From Actinomycetes bacterium (GTDB lineage: Bacteria > Actinomycetota > Actinomycetes > Mycobacteriales > Mycobacteriaceae), in contig JAEYMI010000029.1 in assembly GCA_023461275.1 (NCBI GenBank), positions 1-64,000 of the forward strand: DNA of 64,000 nucleotides. The letters run 5' to 3'. The notes beneath the pieces are model-generated. The model worked only from the letters and a program-made list of their open reading frames with translations, did not search any database and was not told the DNA's origin. A program made the translations under genes and the position numbers. Of this stretch, positions 51,148-60,414 are shown piece after piece (the first letter of the stretch is position 1; each line of letters opens with the position of its first letter).

Positions 51148-51795
51148 GTGTCCGACGAGCCCCTCATCCGTAATCAGTCCGGGACCGCGCGCGACCGCAC
51201 CGTCGATCAGCCCGTCGAAGAACTCGAACTGGAATCGGCGATCGCCCACAATGTGCGGCGTCTGCGCAGGCAGGAAGGGCTTTCGGTCGGCGATATGGCG
51301 ACCAAGGTGGGCATCTCCAAGGCGATGCTGTCCAAGATCGAGAACGCGCAGACCTCCTGCAGCCTGAGCACGTTGGCCCGGCTGGCGACCGCTTTCGACG
51401 TCTCGGTGACCTCGCTGTTCCGCGGTGCCGACGTCGAGCGGTCCGCGGTGTTCGTCAAGGCGGGGGAGGGCTCGCGCATTGTGCGCGAGGGCTCCCGCGA
51501 AGGCCATGAGTACGAGTTGCTCGGGTCGTTGCGCGGTGAGCACAAGCGCCTCGAATGCCTGATGGTCACCCTCTCGGAGAAGTCGGTGACCCAGCCGCTG
51601 TTCCAGCATCCGGGCACCGAGTTCATCTTCATGCTCGAGGGCTCAATGGATTACGCGCACTCGCGGTCGGTCTACCGGCTGAGCCCGGGGGATTCGCTAC
51701 AACTCGACGGCGAGGGCGCCCACGGACCGGTGGAACTCGTCGAGCTGCCGATCCGGTTCCTGTCGGTGATCGCGTTCCCGGACACTGCGATCTGA
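51148..51795 (+). CDS. XRE-family regulator with C-terminal cupin
   Basis: 215 residues. HTH at about residues 35-90 (AHNVRRLRRQEGLSVGDMATKVGISKAMLSKIENAQ), then a cupin sensor domain (TQPLFQHPGTEFIFMLEGSMDYA and LSPGDSLQLDGEGAHGP). Such regulators sense amine or amino acid ligands. Encoded at the end of the methylamine island, it is the likely partner of the 20-bp element at 37879 and 45249. An upstream ATG (51064) is rejected in favour of the GTG at 51148. Its 3' end overlaps a convergent gene by 124 bp. Confidence 0.87.
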   Translation: MSDEPLIRNQSGTARDRTVDQPVEELELESAIAHNVRRLRRQEGLSVGDMATKVGISKAMLSKIENAQTSCSLSTLARLATAFDVSVTSLFRGADVERSAVFVKAGEGSRIVREGSREGHEYELLGSLRGEHKRLECLMVTLSEKSVTQPLFQHPGTEFIFMLEGSMDYAHSRSVYRLSPGDSLQLDGEGAHGPVELVELPIRFLSVIAFPDTAI

Positions 51796-52247
51796 CGTTG
51801 CGCCGGAACCGCTTTCGGCACATCGACAGCCCGCAACGCCAGGGCGATGGTGGCCGTCGGCGAGACATTGGGCGGTAGCTCCGCATGCACGGTTCGACGG
51901 TGGCCGGACAGGTCCACCACCGTGATGTCGGCCATCCGGGCGCCGGCGAGTTCATTGCCGGGAAAGGCGACGTCGGCGATTGCGGTGGTGAGTGGCAGCG
52001 CGGCGTCGACGTGCAGTACCGCCCGGGCGTCGACGAGATGCGCGCTGGTGATCCGGCTGATCAGAACCGGGAACCACGTCGACGCCGGGCACAGTGCCTG
52101 GCTGACCGGTTCGCCGTCATCGTCGAGGTAGAAGGCCGTCTTGCGGCGCAGTGACTCCTCGCGCAGGGAGAGGTCGCCGACGTAGATGTCGGCGCGGATG
52201 GCGTGAATGGGCAAGTGCCACTTGGTCTGATCGAACGACCTCGACAT
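51672..52247 (-). CDS. Unrecognised protein, convergent with and overlapping the XRE-cupin gene
   Basis: 191 residues, soluble, no signal peptide. The first 150 residues (SFDQTKWHLPIHAIRADIYV ... ASTWFPVLISRITSAHL) look like a normal globular protein. The last 40 (TDRNRIGSSTSSTGPWAPSPSSCSESPG) are low complexity and lie antisense to the XRE-cupin gene. I see no known family. AAGGGG precedes the ATG at 52247. A frameshift near 51800 that would end the protein earlier was looked for, and no stop falls nearby in the other frames. Confidence 0.55.
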   Translation of the reverse strand: MSRSFDQTKWHLPIHAIRADIYVGDLSLREESLRRKTAFYLDDDGEPVSQALCPASTWFPVLISRITSAHLVDARAVLHVDAALPLTTAIADVAFPGNELAGARMADITVVDLSGHRRTVHAELPPNVSPTATIALALRAVDVPKAVPAQRQIAVSGNAITDRNRIGSSTSSTGPWAPSPSSCSESPGLSR

Positions 52248-52376
52248 GGAAACCCCTTTCAGGGATGGCAGAAACCGGAGCAGTGTCACCATTTCGGTGT
52301 ACCCGCTCGCCGTTCGCCGCGACAGGGGTTGGTGCGCTAAGACTTTGTCAAAAGCTGAGCCGAGCGCCGACGAGCA

Positions 52377-55300
52377 TCACCGGCAAGGCGGCGCGTACGG
52401 CAGGGACGGCACGTAGTTACGCCATTCCTCGCGGGTGATCTGGTCGCCCGGACGGCGGCATTGGGCGTCGAGAATCGCTTCGGGATCGATCTGCCACGAT
52501 GCGATGGTGCCGTGTTCGCCGGCGGCCAGCACCCGATCGCCGGCGAACCGGACGTCGTAGACACGCCCGGGGAACGTACGCAACACTGCGGTCGGACGGA
52601 CGGCGTCGCCGTCGACGTCCCAGATCCAGACCTCCGAATTGCCACCCCCGGCGACGATTCGCGAACCATCAGGGGAGAAGGCCGCACTGTAGAGTTGGCC
52701 GGCCGGACCCGACATCGTGCTGATCTCGCGTGGCCGTGATGGATCGGAGATATCATTCACCGCAACGGTTTTCGCATCTGAGGTCGATACCAGGCGTCGA
52801 CCGTCGGGGCTGAATCGGACGGCGAGAGCGGTACTGGGAAACTTGTGGACGTCGGCGCGGATCGTCGGTGCCGAAGGGTTACTGACATCGATCAGGCGAA
52901 CAGCGCCGTTCGTGGTAGCAACCGCCGCCAGGCGCCCATCGGGACTCAGTGCGGCCCAACATATTCCGCTGCCCACATCGATGCGTCCGGCAACCTTCGG
53001 GGCACTGGGATCGGCGGCGTCGATGGTGGTGAGCACGGTTGAATCGGTGGCTCCGGTGACGGCCAGATGGGTGTGATCGCTGTAGTCGACGGTCTCGTTG
53101 AGAGTTGTCTGTGCGGCCACCCGCCCGACCACCCGCGGTTGGGTCGGGTCGCTGTAGTCGGCGAAATAGACTGTACCGTCGTCTGATCCGGAGACTGCCA
53201 GATGACCCGAGGCGGATTGAACGACCGCACCGGAGAAGACTGTACCGGCGGCGGGGAGTAAGTCTGGACCGGCCCGTCCGATCGTACCGTCACGGACCGT
53301 CCACTGGCTGAGCCGGCCATCGACGGTGGTGTCGGCGGCGATCAGTCGCGAGGCGGCGGCGTCGGCCGGAATCTGATACACACTGCCGCTTCCGACCACG
53401 ACGTGATGCTCGTCGGCGGGCCAATCCAGCAGTCGCCCATCGTCACCCGTACCGATGAGATGGGAGCCTGCGACGATCACCGACGAGATGTTGGCCGCCG
53501 AGGTGAGGACTCTCGGTGTCGACGACGGATCGTCGCGCTGAAAGACGCGGACCGAGTTGTCGGCACCGGCTCCGACGATGTGCGAACCATCGGCATCGGT
53601 GGTCACCGCCGTGACATAGCTGGTGAATCCGCCGTACTGCGGACCGGGTCGTGGCGCGGCGGGCTCGGTGACGTCGTAGGTGGCGATGACCCGGCTGCGT
53701 AGTGCGGCGAGCAGACTGCGGCCATCCGGGGTGAATGAAAGTCCTTGGGCCAGTTGATTGTCGTGTCCGTCGAGCCTGATCTCGGCGACCGGATCGAGCG
53801 TGTCGGCACCCACCCGCCACAGGTCGATACGCTGGTTGGCGCTGCTGGTGGCGAGCAGGGTGCCGTCAGGTGAGAACGCGACGGCTCCCGAGCTTCCGGA
53901 TACCTTGTCCGGCAAAGGTATCAGGCGCCAACGGCCCTGACCCTCGGACAGCCAGGCCTGAACGCCGACGCCTGGCTCTGAGGCGACAACCCACCGGTCG
54001 CCGGGCCCGATTGCGATCGCGTTGACATCCCCTCGTACCCCGGGTAGCGCCGCGCCGCGGACTGCTCGGGCGGGGTCGGAGACATCCCACATGGTCAGCG
54101 TCCCTTGGCCGCCGACGTAGGCCGTGCGCATGTCGGTGGACAAACCGATCCCGGCGAAGCGCGCACCATCGCCGCCGGCCTGGAATTCGCCTGCCAGACC
54201 GGTGATCCCGTCGTCGGAGATGTCGAAGATCCGCATCCGGCCCTGGGCGCTCAAGGTTGCGAGTCGGGACCCGGCGCGCGCGGCGAGCGCCGGGCTGCCA
54301 TCTCCCACGAATTGCGCCGGTACACCTCGAGCTACCGATTCGATCAGCGCCGATCGCGCCTGGATCGTCGGTGACTCACGGTAGGCCAGCATCGCAAGCT
54401 GTGTCGACAACACTGAATCCCGTTCGCGCAGTTGGCTGGACTGCACCGCCAACTCCCGGCTCATCGCCTCGTCGCGGGCCACTTCGGCGTCGCGACGTTC
54501 ATTCCTTGCGTTGACTCCGGCGACTATCGCGGTGATCGCGGCGAGCACCGCGACGATGCCGAACACTGTCGCGACCAATGCGAAACGACGCAGCCGTCGT
54601 TGCTGATGTTCCCGTTGCTGTTGTGTGACAGCATGTTTGGCCTGGGCCGCGGCGAGGAAGTCGTGATCGGCGCGATCGAGGTCTGCGGAGTCGTCGACGA
54701 GTTGAGTGAACATCGCCAGACGCATCTGGCCTGGCAGCAGGTCGTCGGGGCGGCCGTTGGTCTCCCAGATCTCGCGCGACGAGCGGAGCCGACGCTGCAA
54801 CCGGAGACGTTCGCGGTCCTCGTCGATCCACCCGGTCAGCCGGGGCCATGCGCTCAGCAATGCTTCATGCGCGATCAGCGCTCCGGTTTCCCATACCGTC
54901 ACCAGGCGTGCGGAGGCGAATCTCTCGAGCAACGGATTGCGCGCGTCGGGCTCGAGCGTGATGGTCCGACGGGTGACGGTGTCGTCATCGACGTTGACCA
55001 TGCTGAGCAGCAGTCGCCGGGCGGCGGACTGCTCGTCCGGCGTCAGGCCGCCATAGACCTGCTCGGCGGTTTGTTCGACGGCTCCGCCGATCCGGCCCGT
55101 CGCCAGATAGTCGCCGACAGTGAGGGATTGGCCGTCGGAGATGTCCCAGGTGGCCCGCAGTGCGTGCGACAGCAGTGGCAGCGCGCCTGCCGGCACGCCT
55201 CGGTCGGAGGCGGCGTGGCCGGGTGCGAGATCGTCGATGAGCATCTGCACCAGGCTGTCGTCGACCTTCACGCCGGCGACCCGCGCGGGGCCGACGATCA

Positions 55301-56150
55301 CCTCACGCATCTGTTCGACCGACATCGCCGAAACAACGATCTGTGCCTGCTGGAGTGCCGGCGCGAGCCAGTTCACCGAGGCGACGTCGCCATAGAAGTC
55401 GGCACGGATCACCCCGACCATGACGACGTCTCGTTCGCTGATCATCCGGAGTAGCCGATCACGGAAGGCAACGCGGGCGTCACGGTCGTTCTGCGTCCAG
55501 AGCTCCTCGAGCTGGTCGACGATGAGCAAGGTCGGGGAGTCGGGGACGTCGTCCGCGGGTGCGGGTACCGCGGCCACCGCGTCCTCGAGTGAGCCGACAG
55601 GGTCCCGACCGGGTACCAGCACCGTCCGATGCCATCCGGCCAGGTGACCGTCGCCGGTGGTCTGCGCCAGCACACCCGCCCGGACCAAGGACGACTTTCC
55701 GACGCCCGATGCGCCGACGACCATGACGATCGGCAGCTCGTCGCCGCGTCGGGACGCGATCAACTCGACGAGCCGCTGGGTGAGATCGTCGCGTCCGAAG
55801 AACAACGCACTATCGGCAGCGTCGAACGGGGCAAACCCACGGTAGGGCGGTTCCGGCCGGGTTCGACGGCGTCCACCGCGTCGGGTCGTTCGTTCGACGG
55901 CGCTCCACCACTGCTGGCGGTTCCCGGGATCATCGACGCCACAGGCGATCAATACGTTCTCGAACATCTCGCGACTGGCACGCGTGGGAGCGTGCTGTCC
56001 GGCAAACCACCCGGCAACCGTGCCCTGCAACGCGCCGGCATGGTCGGTGACCTCTCGGACGCTCAGCCCGGCCCGGACCCGCAGGTCGGTCAGAGCCCTA
56101 CCGAGATCCTCCCGAGTTCGGATCGCATCGGGCGATATCGACGACTCCAC
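52377..56150 (-). CDS. XRE-HTH, nSTAND-type NTPase and WD40 repeat protein
   Basis: 1257 residues. Residues 10-85 are an XRE-like HTH (LGRALTDLRVRAGLSVREVTDHAG). A NACHT-like NTPase follows, with Walker A GASGVGKSS (146-154) and Walker B LLIVDQLEELW (208-218). A coiled region and one membrane helix (523-546) precede about 600 residues of WD40-like blades (AVAFSPDGTLLATSSANQRIDLW, AAFSPDGSRIVAGGGNSEVWIWD). Such signal-transducing NTPases are scaffolds or defence-linked sensors in actinobacteria, and the effector is not obvious. It is divergent from a small LuxR-type gene. Confidence 0.87.
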   Translation of the reverse strand: MESSISPDAIRTREDLGRALTDLRVRAGLSVREVTDHAGALQGTVAGWFAGQHAPTRASREMFENVLIACGVDDPGNRQQWWSAVERTTRRGGRRRTRPEPPYRGFAPFDAADSALFFGRDDLTQRLVELIASRRGDELPIVMVVGASGVGKSSLVRAGVLAQTTGDGHLAGWHRTVLVPGRDPVGSLEDAVAAVPAPADDVPDSPTLLIVDQLEELWTQNDRDARVAFRDRLLRMISERDVVMVGVIRADFYGDVASVNWLAPALQQAQIVVSAMSVEQMREVIVGPARVAGVKVDDSLVQMLIDDLAPGHAASDRGVPAGALPLLSHALRATWDISDGQSLTVGDYLATGRIGGAVEQTAEQVYGGLTPDEQSAARRLLLSMVNVDDDTVTRRTITLEPDARNPLLERFASARLVTVWETGALIAHEALLSAWPRLTGWIDEDRERLRLQRRLRSSREIWETNGRPDDLLPGQMRLAMFTQLVDDSADLDRADHDFLAAAQAKHAVTQQQREHQQRRLRRFALVATVFGIVAVLAAITAIVAGVNARNERRDAEVARDEAMSRELAVQSSQLRERDSVLSTQLAMLAYRESPTIQARSALIESVARGVPAQFVGDGSPALAARAGSRLATLSAQGRMRIFDISDDGITGLAGEFQAGGDGARFAGIGLSTDMRTAYVGGQGTLTMWDVSDPARAVRGAALPGVRGDVNAIAIGPGDRWVVASEPGVGVQAWLSEGQGRWRLIPLPDKVSGSSGAVAFSPDGTLLATSSANQRIDLWRVGADTLDPVAEIRLDGHDNQLAQGLSFTPDGRSLLAALRSRVIATYDVTEPAAPRPGPQYGGFTSYVTAVTTDADGSHIVGAGADNSVRVFQRDDPSSTPRVLTSAANISSVIVAGSHLIGTGDDGRLLDWPADEHHVVVGSGSVYQIPADAAASRLIAADTTVDGRLSQWTVRDGTIGRAGPDLLPAAGTVFSGAVVQSASGHLAVSGSDDGTVYFADYSDPTQPRVVGRVAAQTTLNETVDYSDHTHLAVTGATDSTVLTTIDAADPSAPKVAGRIDVGSGICWAALSPDGRLAAVATTNGAVRLIDVSNPSAPTIRADVHKFPSTALAVRFSPDGRRLVSTSDAKTVAVNDISDPSRPREISTMSGPAGQLYSAAFSPDGSRIVAGGGNSEVWIWDVDGDAVRPTAVLRTFPGRVYDVRFAGDRVLAAGEHGTIASWQIDPEAILDAQCRRPGDQITREEWRNYVPSLPYAPPCR

Positions 56151-56259
56151 CCCTCACACCTCCGTTGTGGCTGTTCAGCGTATCGGAGTACGTATCGACT
56201 TGCGTGGAACGCCGATTCCGGGGCCCGTGTCGCCGGATCGTCGGCGAGGATCTCCGGGT

Positions 56260-56532
56260 ATGTCCGTGCCTTACCTGTATCCGGTCGCCGACGACCCGAG
56301 ACCCGTCCTGCCCCGACTATCCGATCGTGAGATCGAAGTGCTCGTCGAGTGGTTGCGGGCGGAGTCGAAGGTGCAGGCCGCGAGCCGACTCTTCATCAGT
56401 GAAGCGACGGTCAGCACGCACATCGGCCGTATTCGATCCAAGTACGAGGCGGCCGGTCGTCGTGCGCCGTCGAAGGTGGCGCTGTTCGTCCGGGCCATTC
56501 AGGACGGCTACGTCGATCTGGGCGACTGGTGA
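56260..56532 (+). CDS. Small LuxR-type HTH protein divergent from the NTPase
   Basis: 90 residues. LSDREIEVLVEWLRAESKVQAASRLFISEATVSTHIGRIR is a LuxR/GerE-type helix-turn-helix, with almost nothing outside it. GAGGA lies upstream of the ATG at 56260, and a GTG at 56227 would add 11 residues. A bare LuxR HTH divergent from a large signalling NTPase suggests regulation of that gene or a two-part device. Confidence 0.72.
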   Translation: MSVPYLYPVADDPRPVLPRLSDREIEVLVEWLRAESKVQAASRLFISEATVSTHIGRIRSKYEAAGRRAPSKVALFVRAIQDGYVDLGDW

Positions 56533-56543
56533 TTCAACGAGAC

Positions 56544-56592
56544 GAGATCGGTGGCAGTTCGGCTCGCTGGGAGCAGAACCGCCACCGATCTC
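56544..56592. terminator. Strong bidirectional terminator hairpin
   Basis: GAGATCGGTGGC (56544-56555) pairs perfectly with GCCACCGATCTC (56581-56592), extended inside by GTTC/GAAC and GCTC/GAGC. It lies between the convergent LuxR and MFS gene ends. Confidence 0.78.
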
Positions 56593-56622
56593 GGTGAGCT
56601 GAGGTGCTTTACGGACGGCAGC

Positions 56623-58158
56623 TCAGTGGGTGGCGTCGAGCTCCGCGGGCTCGGCCGGCGTCGCACCCGACAACGCGTCGTCGGCTGTCGGCGCTGTGCC
56701 GGTGGGGATGGCCAAGGTGATCACCGCTCCGACGAACGCCGCGGCGGCGGCGATCATGAAGCACCAGTGGAACGCGCTCTGCGTGGGGATCTCGTGGCCG
56801 CCCAGGTTCACCGTCGACATGGTCAGCACCAACGCCATGATGGCCGACGCGCAGGTGGTGCCGATGGAACGCATCAGACCGTTGAGGCCCACGGCCGCAC
56901 CGGCTTCGGTGATCGGCACGGCGCCCATGATGAGCGTGGGCATGGCGGCGTAACCGATTCCGACGCCGGCCGAGCAGATCAGCGACGCCAGCATCAGCTG
57001 CCACGGCGAGTTCATCAGGAAGAACGCGGCCAGGTAGCCGGCGCCCAGCACCGTCGCGCCGATGGCCAGGGTGTACTTGGCGCCGATGGTGTTGATCAGC
57101 TTGCCCGACACGGGCGCGAAGAACATCATCATCAGGCCGCCCGGCGCCATCCACAGACCGGCTGCCAGAATCGACTGTCCCAGACCGTATCCGGTGGCTG
57201 CCGGCATCTCCAGGACCATTGGGATCACGATCGCCTGGGCCATCATGCCGAAGCCGACGGCGACCGCGGCGATGTTGGTCAGCAGCACCGCGGGACGTGC
57301 GGTGGTGCGCAGATCGACGAGTGGGTCGCTGTGGCGCAGTTCGAAGAAGCCCCATCCGATCAGGACGATGACGCCGAAGGCCAGCAGGCCCAGCGTTGTG
57401 GGTTCGCCCCAGCCCCAGTCGTTGCCCTTGGAGATGGCGATCAGCGCGCTCACCAGGCCGACGGCCAGACCGATCGCGCCGACGGTGTCGAATCGTCCAC
57501 CCGCGCTGTCATGAACGTGCGGAACCACCAGCACGACGAGGATCGCGACCACGGCCGCCAGTGCCGCCGACACCCAGAACAGCATGTGCCAGTTGAAAGA
57601 CTGCGCGATCCACGCCGACAGCGGCAGGCCGATCGCGCCGCCGACGCCGAGGGTGGCGCTCATCGCGGCGATGCTGGTGGTGGCCATCCGCGGTGGCACG
57701 ATCTCGCGGATCAGGCTGATGCCCACCGGGATGAAGCCCATGGCGAGTCCCTGCACGGCGCGACCGACGATCATCGGGACGAGCGATCCGGCGAGTGCGC
57801 AGATCAGTGAACCCGCGACGAGCAGTACGCCGCTGGCGATCAGCACCCGCTGTTTGCCGACCATATCGCCGAGCCGCCCGGCGATCGGCATGGCGACCGC
57901 GGCGCCGAGCAGCGTTGCGGTGATCACCCACGACGCGTTGCTGATGGAGGTGTTCAGCAGCTGCGGCAGTTCCGGTTGGATCGGGATGATCAGCGTCTGC
58001 ATCAGCGATGCGATCAGACCGCCGAAGCACAACACGACGACCGCCGCGACCGCGCCCGGATTGCTGACCTCGGCGTGCGGGATCTGATCCGGTGACCCCG
58101 TTGTGTTGTCCGATGGCGTGTTGCTCGATGCAGTGTTTTTCGACCCAGTGCTCGACAT
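56623..58158 (-). CDS. MFS transporter (DHA2-like), MarR-controlled
   Basis: 511 residues with 14 hydrophobic helices. QTLIIPIQPELPQLLNTSISNASWVITA is the DHA motif at helix 1-2, GRLGDMVGKQRVL is motif A, and VGRAVQGLAMGFIPVGISLI motif C. Proton-driven exporter of a drug or small molecule. The start at 58158 has GGAGGTG upstream. The N-terminal extension is Ser/Thr/Asn-rich. It is divergent from a MarR gene across the 32-bp palindrome at 58173-58204. Confidence 0.9.
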   Translation of the reverse strand: MSSTGSKNTASSNTPSDNTTGSPDQIPHAEVSNPGAVAAVVVLCFGGLIASLMQTLIIPIQPELPQLLNTSISNASWVITATLLGAAVAMPIAGRLGDMVGKQRVLIASGVLLVAGSLICALAGSLVPMIVGRAVQGLAMGFIPVGISLIREIVPPRMATTSIAAMSATLGVGGAIGLPLSAWIAQSFNWHMLFWVSAALAAVVAILVVLVVPHVHDSAGGRFDTVGAIGLAVGLVSALIAISKGNDWGWGEPTTLGLLAFGVIVLIGWGFFELRHSDPLVDLRTTARPAVLLTNIAAVAVGFGMMAQAIVIPMVLEMPAATGYGLGQSILAAGLWMAPGGLMMMFFAPVSGKLINTIGAKYTLAIGATVLGAGYLAAFFLMNSPWQLMLASLICSAGVGIGYAAMPTLIMGAVPITEAGAAVGLNGLMRSIGTTCASAIMALVLTMSTVNLGGHEIPTQSAFHWCFMIAAAAAFVGAVITLAIPTGTAPTADDALSGATPAEPAELDATH

Positions 58159-58172
58159 GGTGCACCTCCTTG

Positions 58173-58204
58173 GATATGCACGATACATATGTATGATGCA
58201 TATC
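58173..58204. promoter_or_regulatory. MarR operator, 32-bp near-palindrome
   Basis: The arms match at 14 of 16 positions around the perfect core ATACATATGTAT (58183-58194). It lies 15 bp from the MFS start and 91 bp from the MarR start. Its AT-rich symmetry is typical of MarR sites. Confidence 0.75.
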
Positions 58205-58294
58205 AACAACTTGCAGGTAGATTGTCCGTTTCGATGTGGTGTTCCCGGAACCGATGTTCTCGGTGTGGTGTTCTCGAGGGTGAGGAGGTGGAGC

Positions 58295-58756
58295 GTGAAC
58301 GAATCCGTGTGGGCGTCCGACACCTACCGCGATCTGGCCGAACAGCTCCTGCGCATGTCGCGTCGCAAATCGCTCGGCGTGGCCAATGCCCGATTGGAGG
58401 CCTCGGCATTCGCCATCCTGTGGATTCTCGCCGACGGCCGGCCACGCACTCTGCGCGAGCTCACCGATGAACTCGGACTCGATCAGTCGACGGTGAACAG
58501 GCAGGTCAATGCCGCGATCAAGCACGGCTACCTGGAACGATTCGAGGTCGACGGCCGGATCAGCAAGTTGATCCGCCCCACCGATGCGGGTCGCGAGGCG
58601 TTCGAAGCCGACGGACTTGCCCGCGCGCGCCGGCTCGAGCGCGTGTTCGAGTCGATGCACCAGGGCACCCCTGAGCAGTTGCTCGCTGAATTGCGTTCCT
58701 ACAACGACGCTTTCGATCATGTGCTGAGTGAGGAACACCTGCGCCGCACGTCGTGA
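58295..58756 (+). CDS. MarR-family regulator of the MFS exporter
   Basis: 153 residues from the GTG at 58295, which has GAGGAGGTG upstream. Winged helix at about 40-110 (LEASAFAILWILADGRPRTLRELTDELGLDQSTVNRQVNAAI, wing GYLERFEVDGRISKLIRPT). Longer upstream frames overlap the operator and are rejected. It should repress the divergent MFS gene. Confidence 0.87.
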   Translation: MNESVWASDTYRDLAEQLLRMSRRKSLGVANARLEASAFAILWILADGRPRTLRELTDELGLDQSTVNRQVNAAIKHGYLERFEVDGRISKLIRPTDAGREAFEADGLARARRLERVFESMHQGTPEQLLAELRSYNDAFDHVLSEEHLRRTS

Positions 58757-58825
58757 ACCGCGATCGGCGCTCGAGTCGCGAATCGGTGTCATGCGTGCGG
58801 CCGGTAGTTTTGGCACAGTTGAGTA

Positions 58826-58939
58826 ATGACCGAGGTGCGTGACGTTCTCACGCGGCACATGATCGATAGCGATGTCAGTGATCTCAGTCCGATGCAGCGT
58901 GATTTCCCGTCGTCGGTCGATGGGTCGGTCGCGTGGTGA
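58826..58939 (+). CDS. Candidate 37-residue ORF coupled to the GH13 gene
   Basis: ATG at 58826 begins MTEVRDVLTRHMIDSDVSDL and ends with a TGA at 58937. The stop overlaps the possible GTG start (58936) of the glycosidase as GTGA. There is no clear ribosome site and no known homolog in my memory. It could be a leader peptide or chance. Confidence 0.35.
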   Translation: MTEVRDVLTRHMIDSDVSDLSPMQRDFPSSVDGSVAW

Positions 58940-60414
58940 GACCCAACCCGACGATCCTCGAGATCAACACCTGGCCGTGGCTGACGGGACTGTCATCGCA
59001 GTTCGGGCGCGCGGTGAGCTTGGCGACGGTGCCCGACGCGATCTGGGACGACATCGGCTCCCGCGGATTTGACGCGGTGTGGTTGATGGGGGTCTGGCAG
59101 CGCAGCCCGGTCGGTGTCGCGATCGGGCTCGACGAGCAACCGCTCGTCGATACTTTCCGCGAGACGTTGCCCGACTACACCGACGACGACGTCGTCGGGT
59201 CCGCGTACTGCATCCGTGACTACGTCGTCGATGACCATCTCGGCGGACCGACGGCACTCAAGGTGGCCCGTGCCGAACTCGCCGCCCGCGGTATGGACCT
59301 GATTCTCGACTGGGTGCCCAATCACGTTGCGGTGGACCATCCGTGGGCGTCGGCACATCCCGACAGGTTCATCCGTGGCGATCGGGCCGACCTCGAGCGG
59401 GCGCCGCACGAGTTCGTTGAAGTGGGTGGTCAGGTGATCGCCAACGGCCGCGACCCGTACTTCGCGCCGTGGCGAGATGTGTTGCAGCTCAATATCTTCG
59501 ACGACGATCTTCGTCGCGCGGCGATCGCCACGCTGCTCTCGGTCGCCGATCAGTGCGACGGTATCCGGTGTGACATGGCGATGCTGATGCTCGGTGACAT
59601 CTTCGCGCGCACGTGGCAAGGCCGAGTGGGCGAGGCGCCGGAGGTCGAGTACTGGGAGGCCGTGATCGGTGAGATCCGGGCGGCGCATCCGTCGTTCATG
59701 TTCATCGCCGAAGCGTATTGGGGAACCGAAAACCGGTTGCTGGAACAGGGATTCGACTTCTGCTACGACAAAGAACTCTACGATGCCATCGCACACGATC
59801 CCGCTGCGGTGGCAGACCGTCTCGACGAGGACCCGTCGGCGGCGCAACGGTCGGTCCGCTTCATCGAGAACCACGACGAGCCCCGAGCCCAAGACGTCTT
59901 CGGCGATCGGCACCGCTGCGCGGCGGTGACCGTGTTGACCCAACCCGGTGCACGATTGGTCTACGACGGACAGAGCGTTGGCCGACGGATTCGTACGCCG
60001 GTACAACTCGGCCGTGATCCGGTGGAGTCTCCCGACGTCGCGCTCGACGACTTCTACCGTCGGCTACTGAACTGTCTGGGTGACAACGCATTCCACGAGG
60101 GTCAGTGGCGACGGTTGATGGTGTCGGGCTGGCCGGGCTACCCATGCGGCCCGGGACTGCTTGCCTGGCAGTGGACTCTGGACGGCGAGCGATGGCTGAT
60201 CGTCGTCAATCTCGATGATCGCGAGGGTGCCGGTCTGGTCACCACCGATTGGCATGCGGCCGCCGGTGGTGAGGTGACGCTCGTCGATCCGGTCGAGGAT
60301 GTGCGATACGAACGCGCCGGTGACGACGTCGCGTCGGAACTCTTTGTTCGGCTCCAGCCGTGGGGTTTTCATGTATTCCATGTGCAGTGTGAGCGATCGG
60401 GAGATGGGCCATGA
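58933..60414 (+). CDS. GH13-family alpha-amylase-like enzyme
   Basis: 493 residues, a TIM barrel with the clan GH-H residues: Asp126-X4-His131 (DWVPNH), nucleophile Asp214 (GIRCDMAM), acid/base Glu260 (FIAEAYW) and Asp315 (ENHDE). Starts ILEINTWPWL, as in bacterial GH13 glucosidases and phosphorylases acting on small sugars. GTG at 58933 or 58936. It is followed by a coupled ribokinase-family gene, so the released product may be phosphorylated. Confidence 0.87.
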   Translation: MVRPNPTILEINTWPWLTGLSSQFGRAVSLATVPDAIWDDIGSRGFDAVWLMGVWQRSPVGVAIGLDEQPLVDTFRETLPDYTDDDVVGSAYCIRDYVVDDHLGGPTALKVARAELAARGMDLILDWVPNHVAVDHPWASAHPDRFIRGDRADLERAPHEFVEVGGQVIANGRDPYFAPWRDVLQLNIFDDDLRRAAIATLLSVADQCDGIRCDMAMLMLGDIFARTWQGRVGEAPEVEYWEAVIGEIRAAHPSFMFIAEAYWGTENRLLEQGFDFCYDKELYDAIAHDPAAVADRLDEDPSAAQRSVRFIENHDEPRAQDVFGDRHRCAAVTVLTQPGARLVYDGQSVGRRIRTPVQLGRDPVESPDVALDDFYRRLLNCLGDNAFHEGQWRRLMVSGWPGYPCGPGLLAWQWTLDGERWLIVVNLDDREGAGLVTTDWHAAAGGEVTLVDPVEDVRYERAGDDVASELFVRLQPWGFHVFHVQCERSGDGP

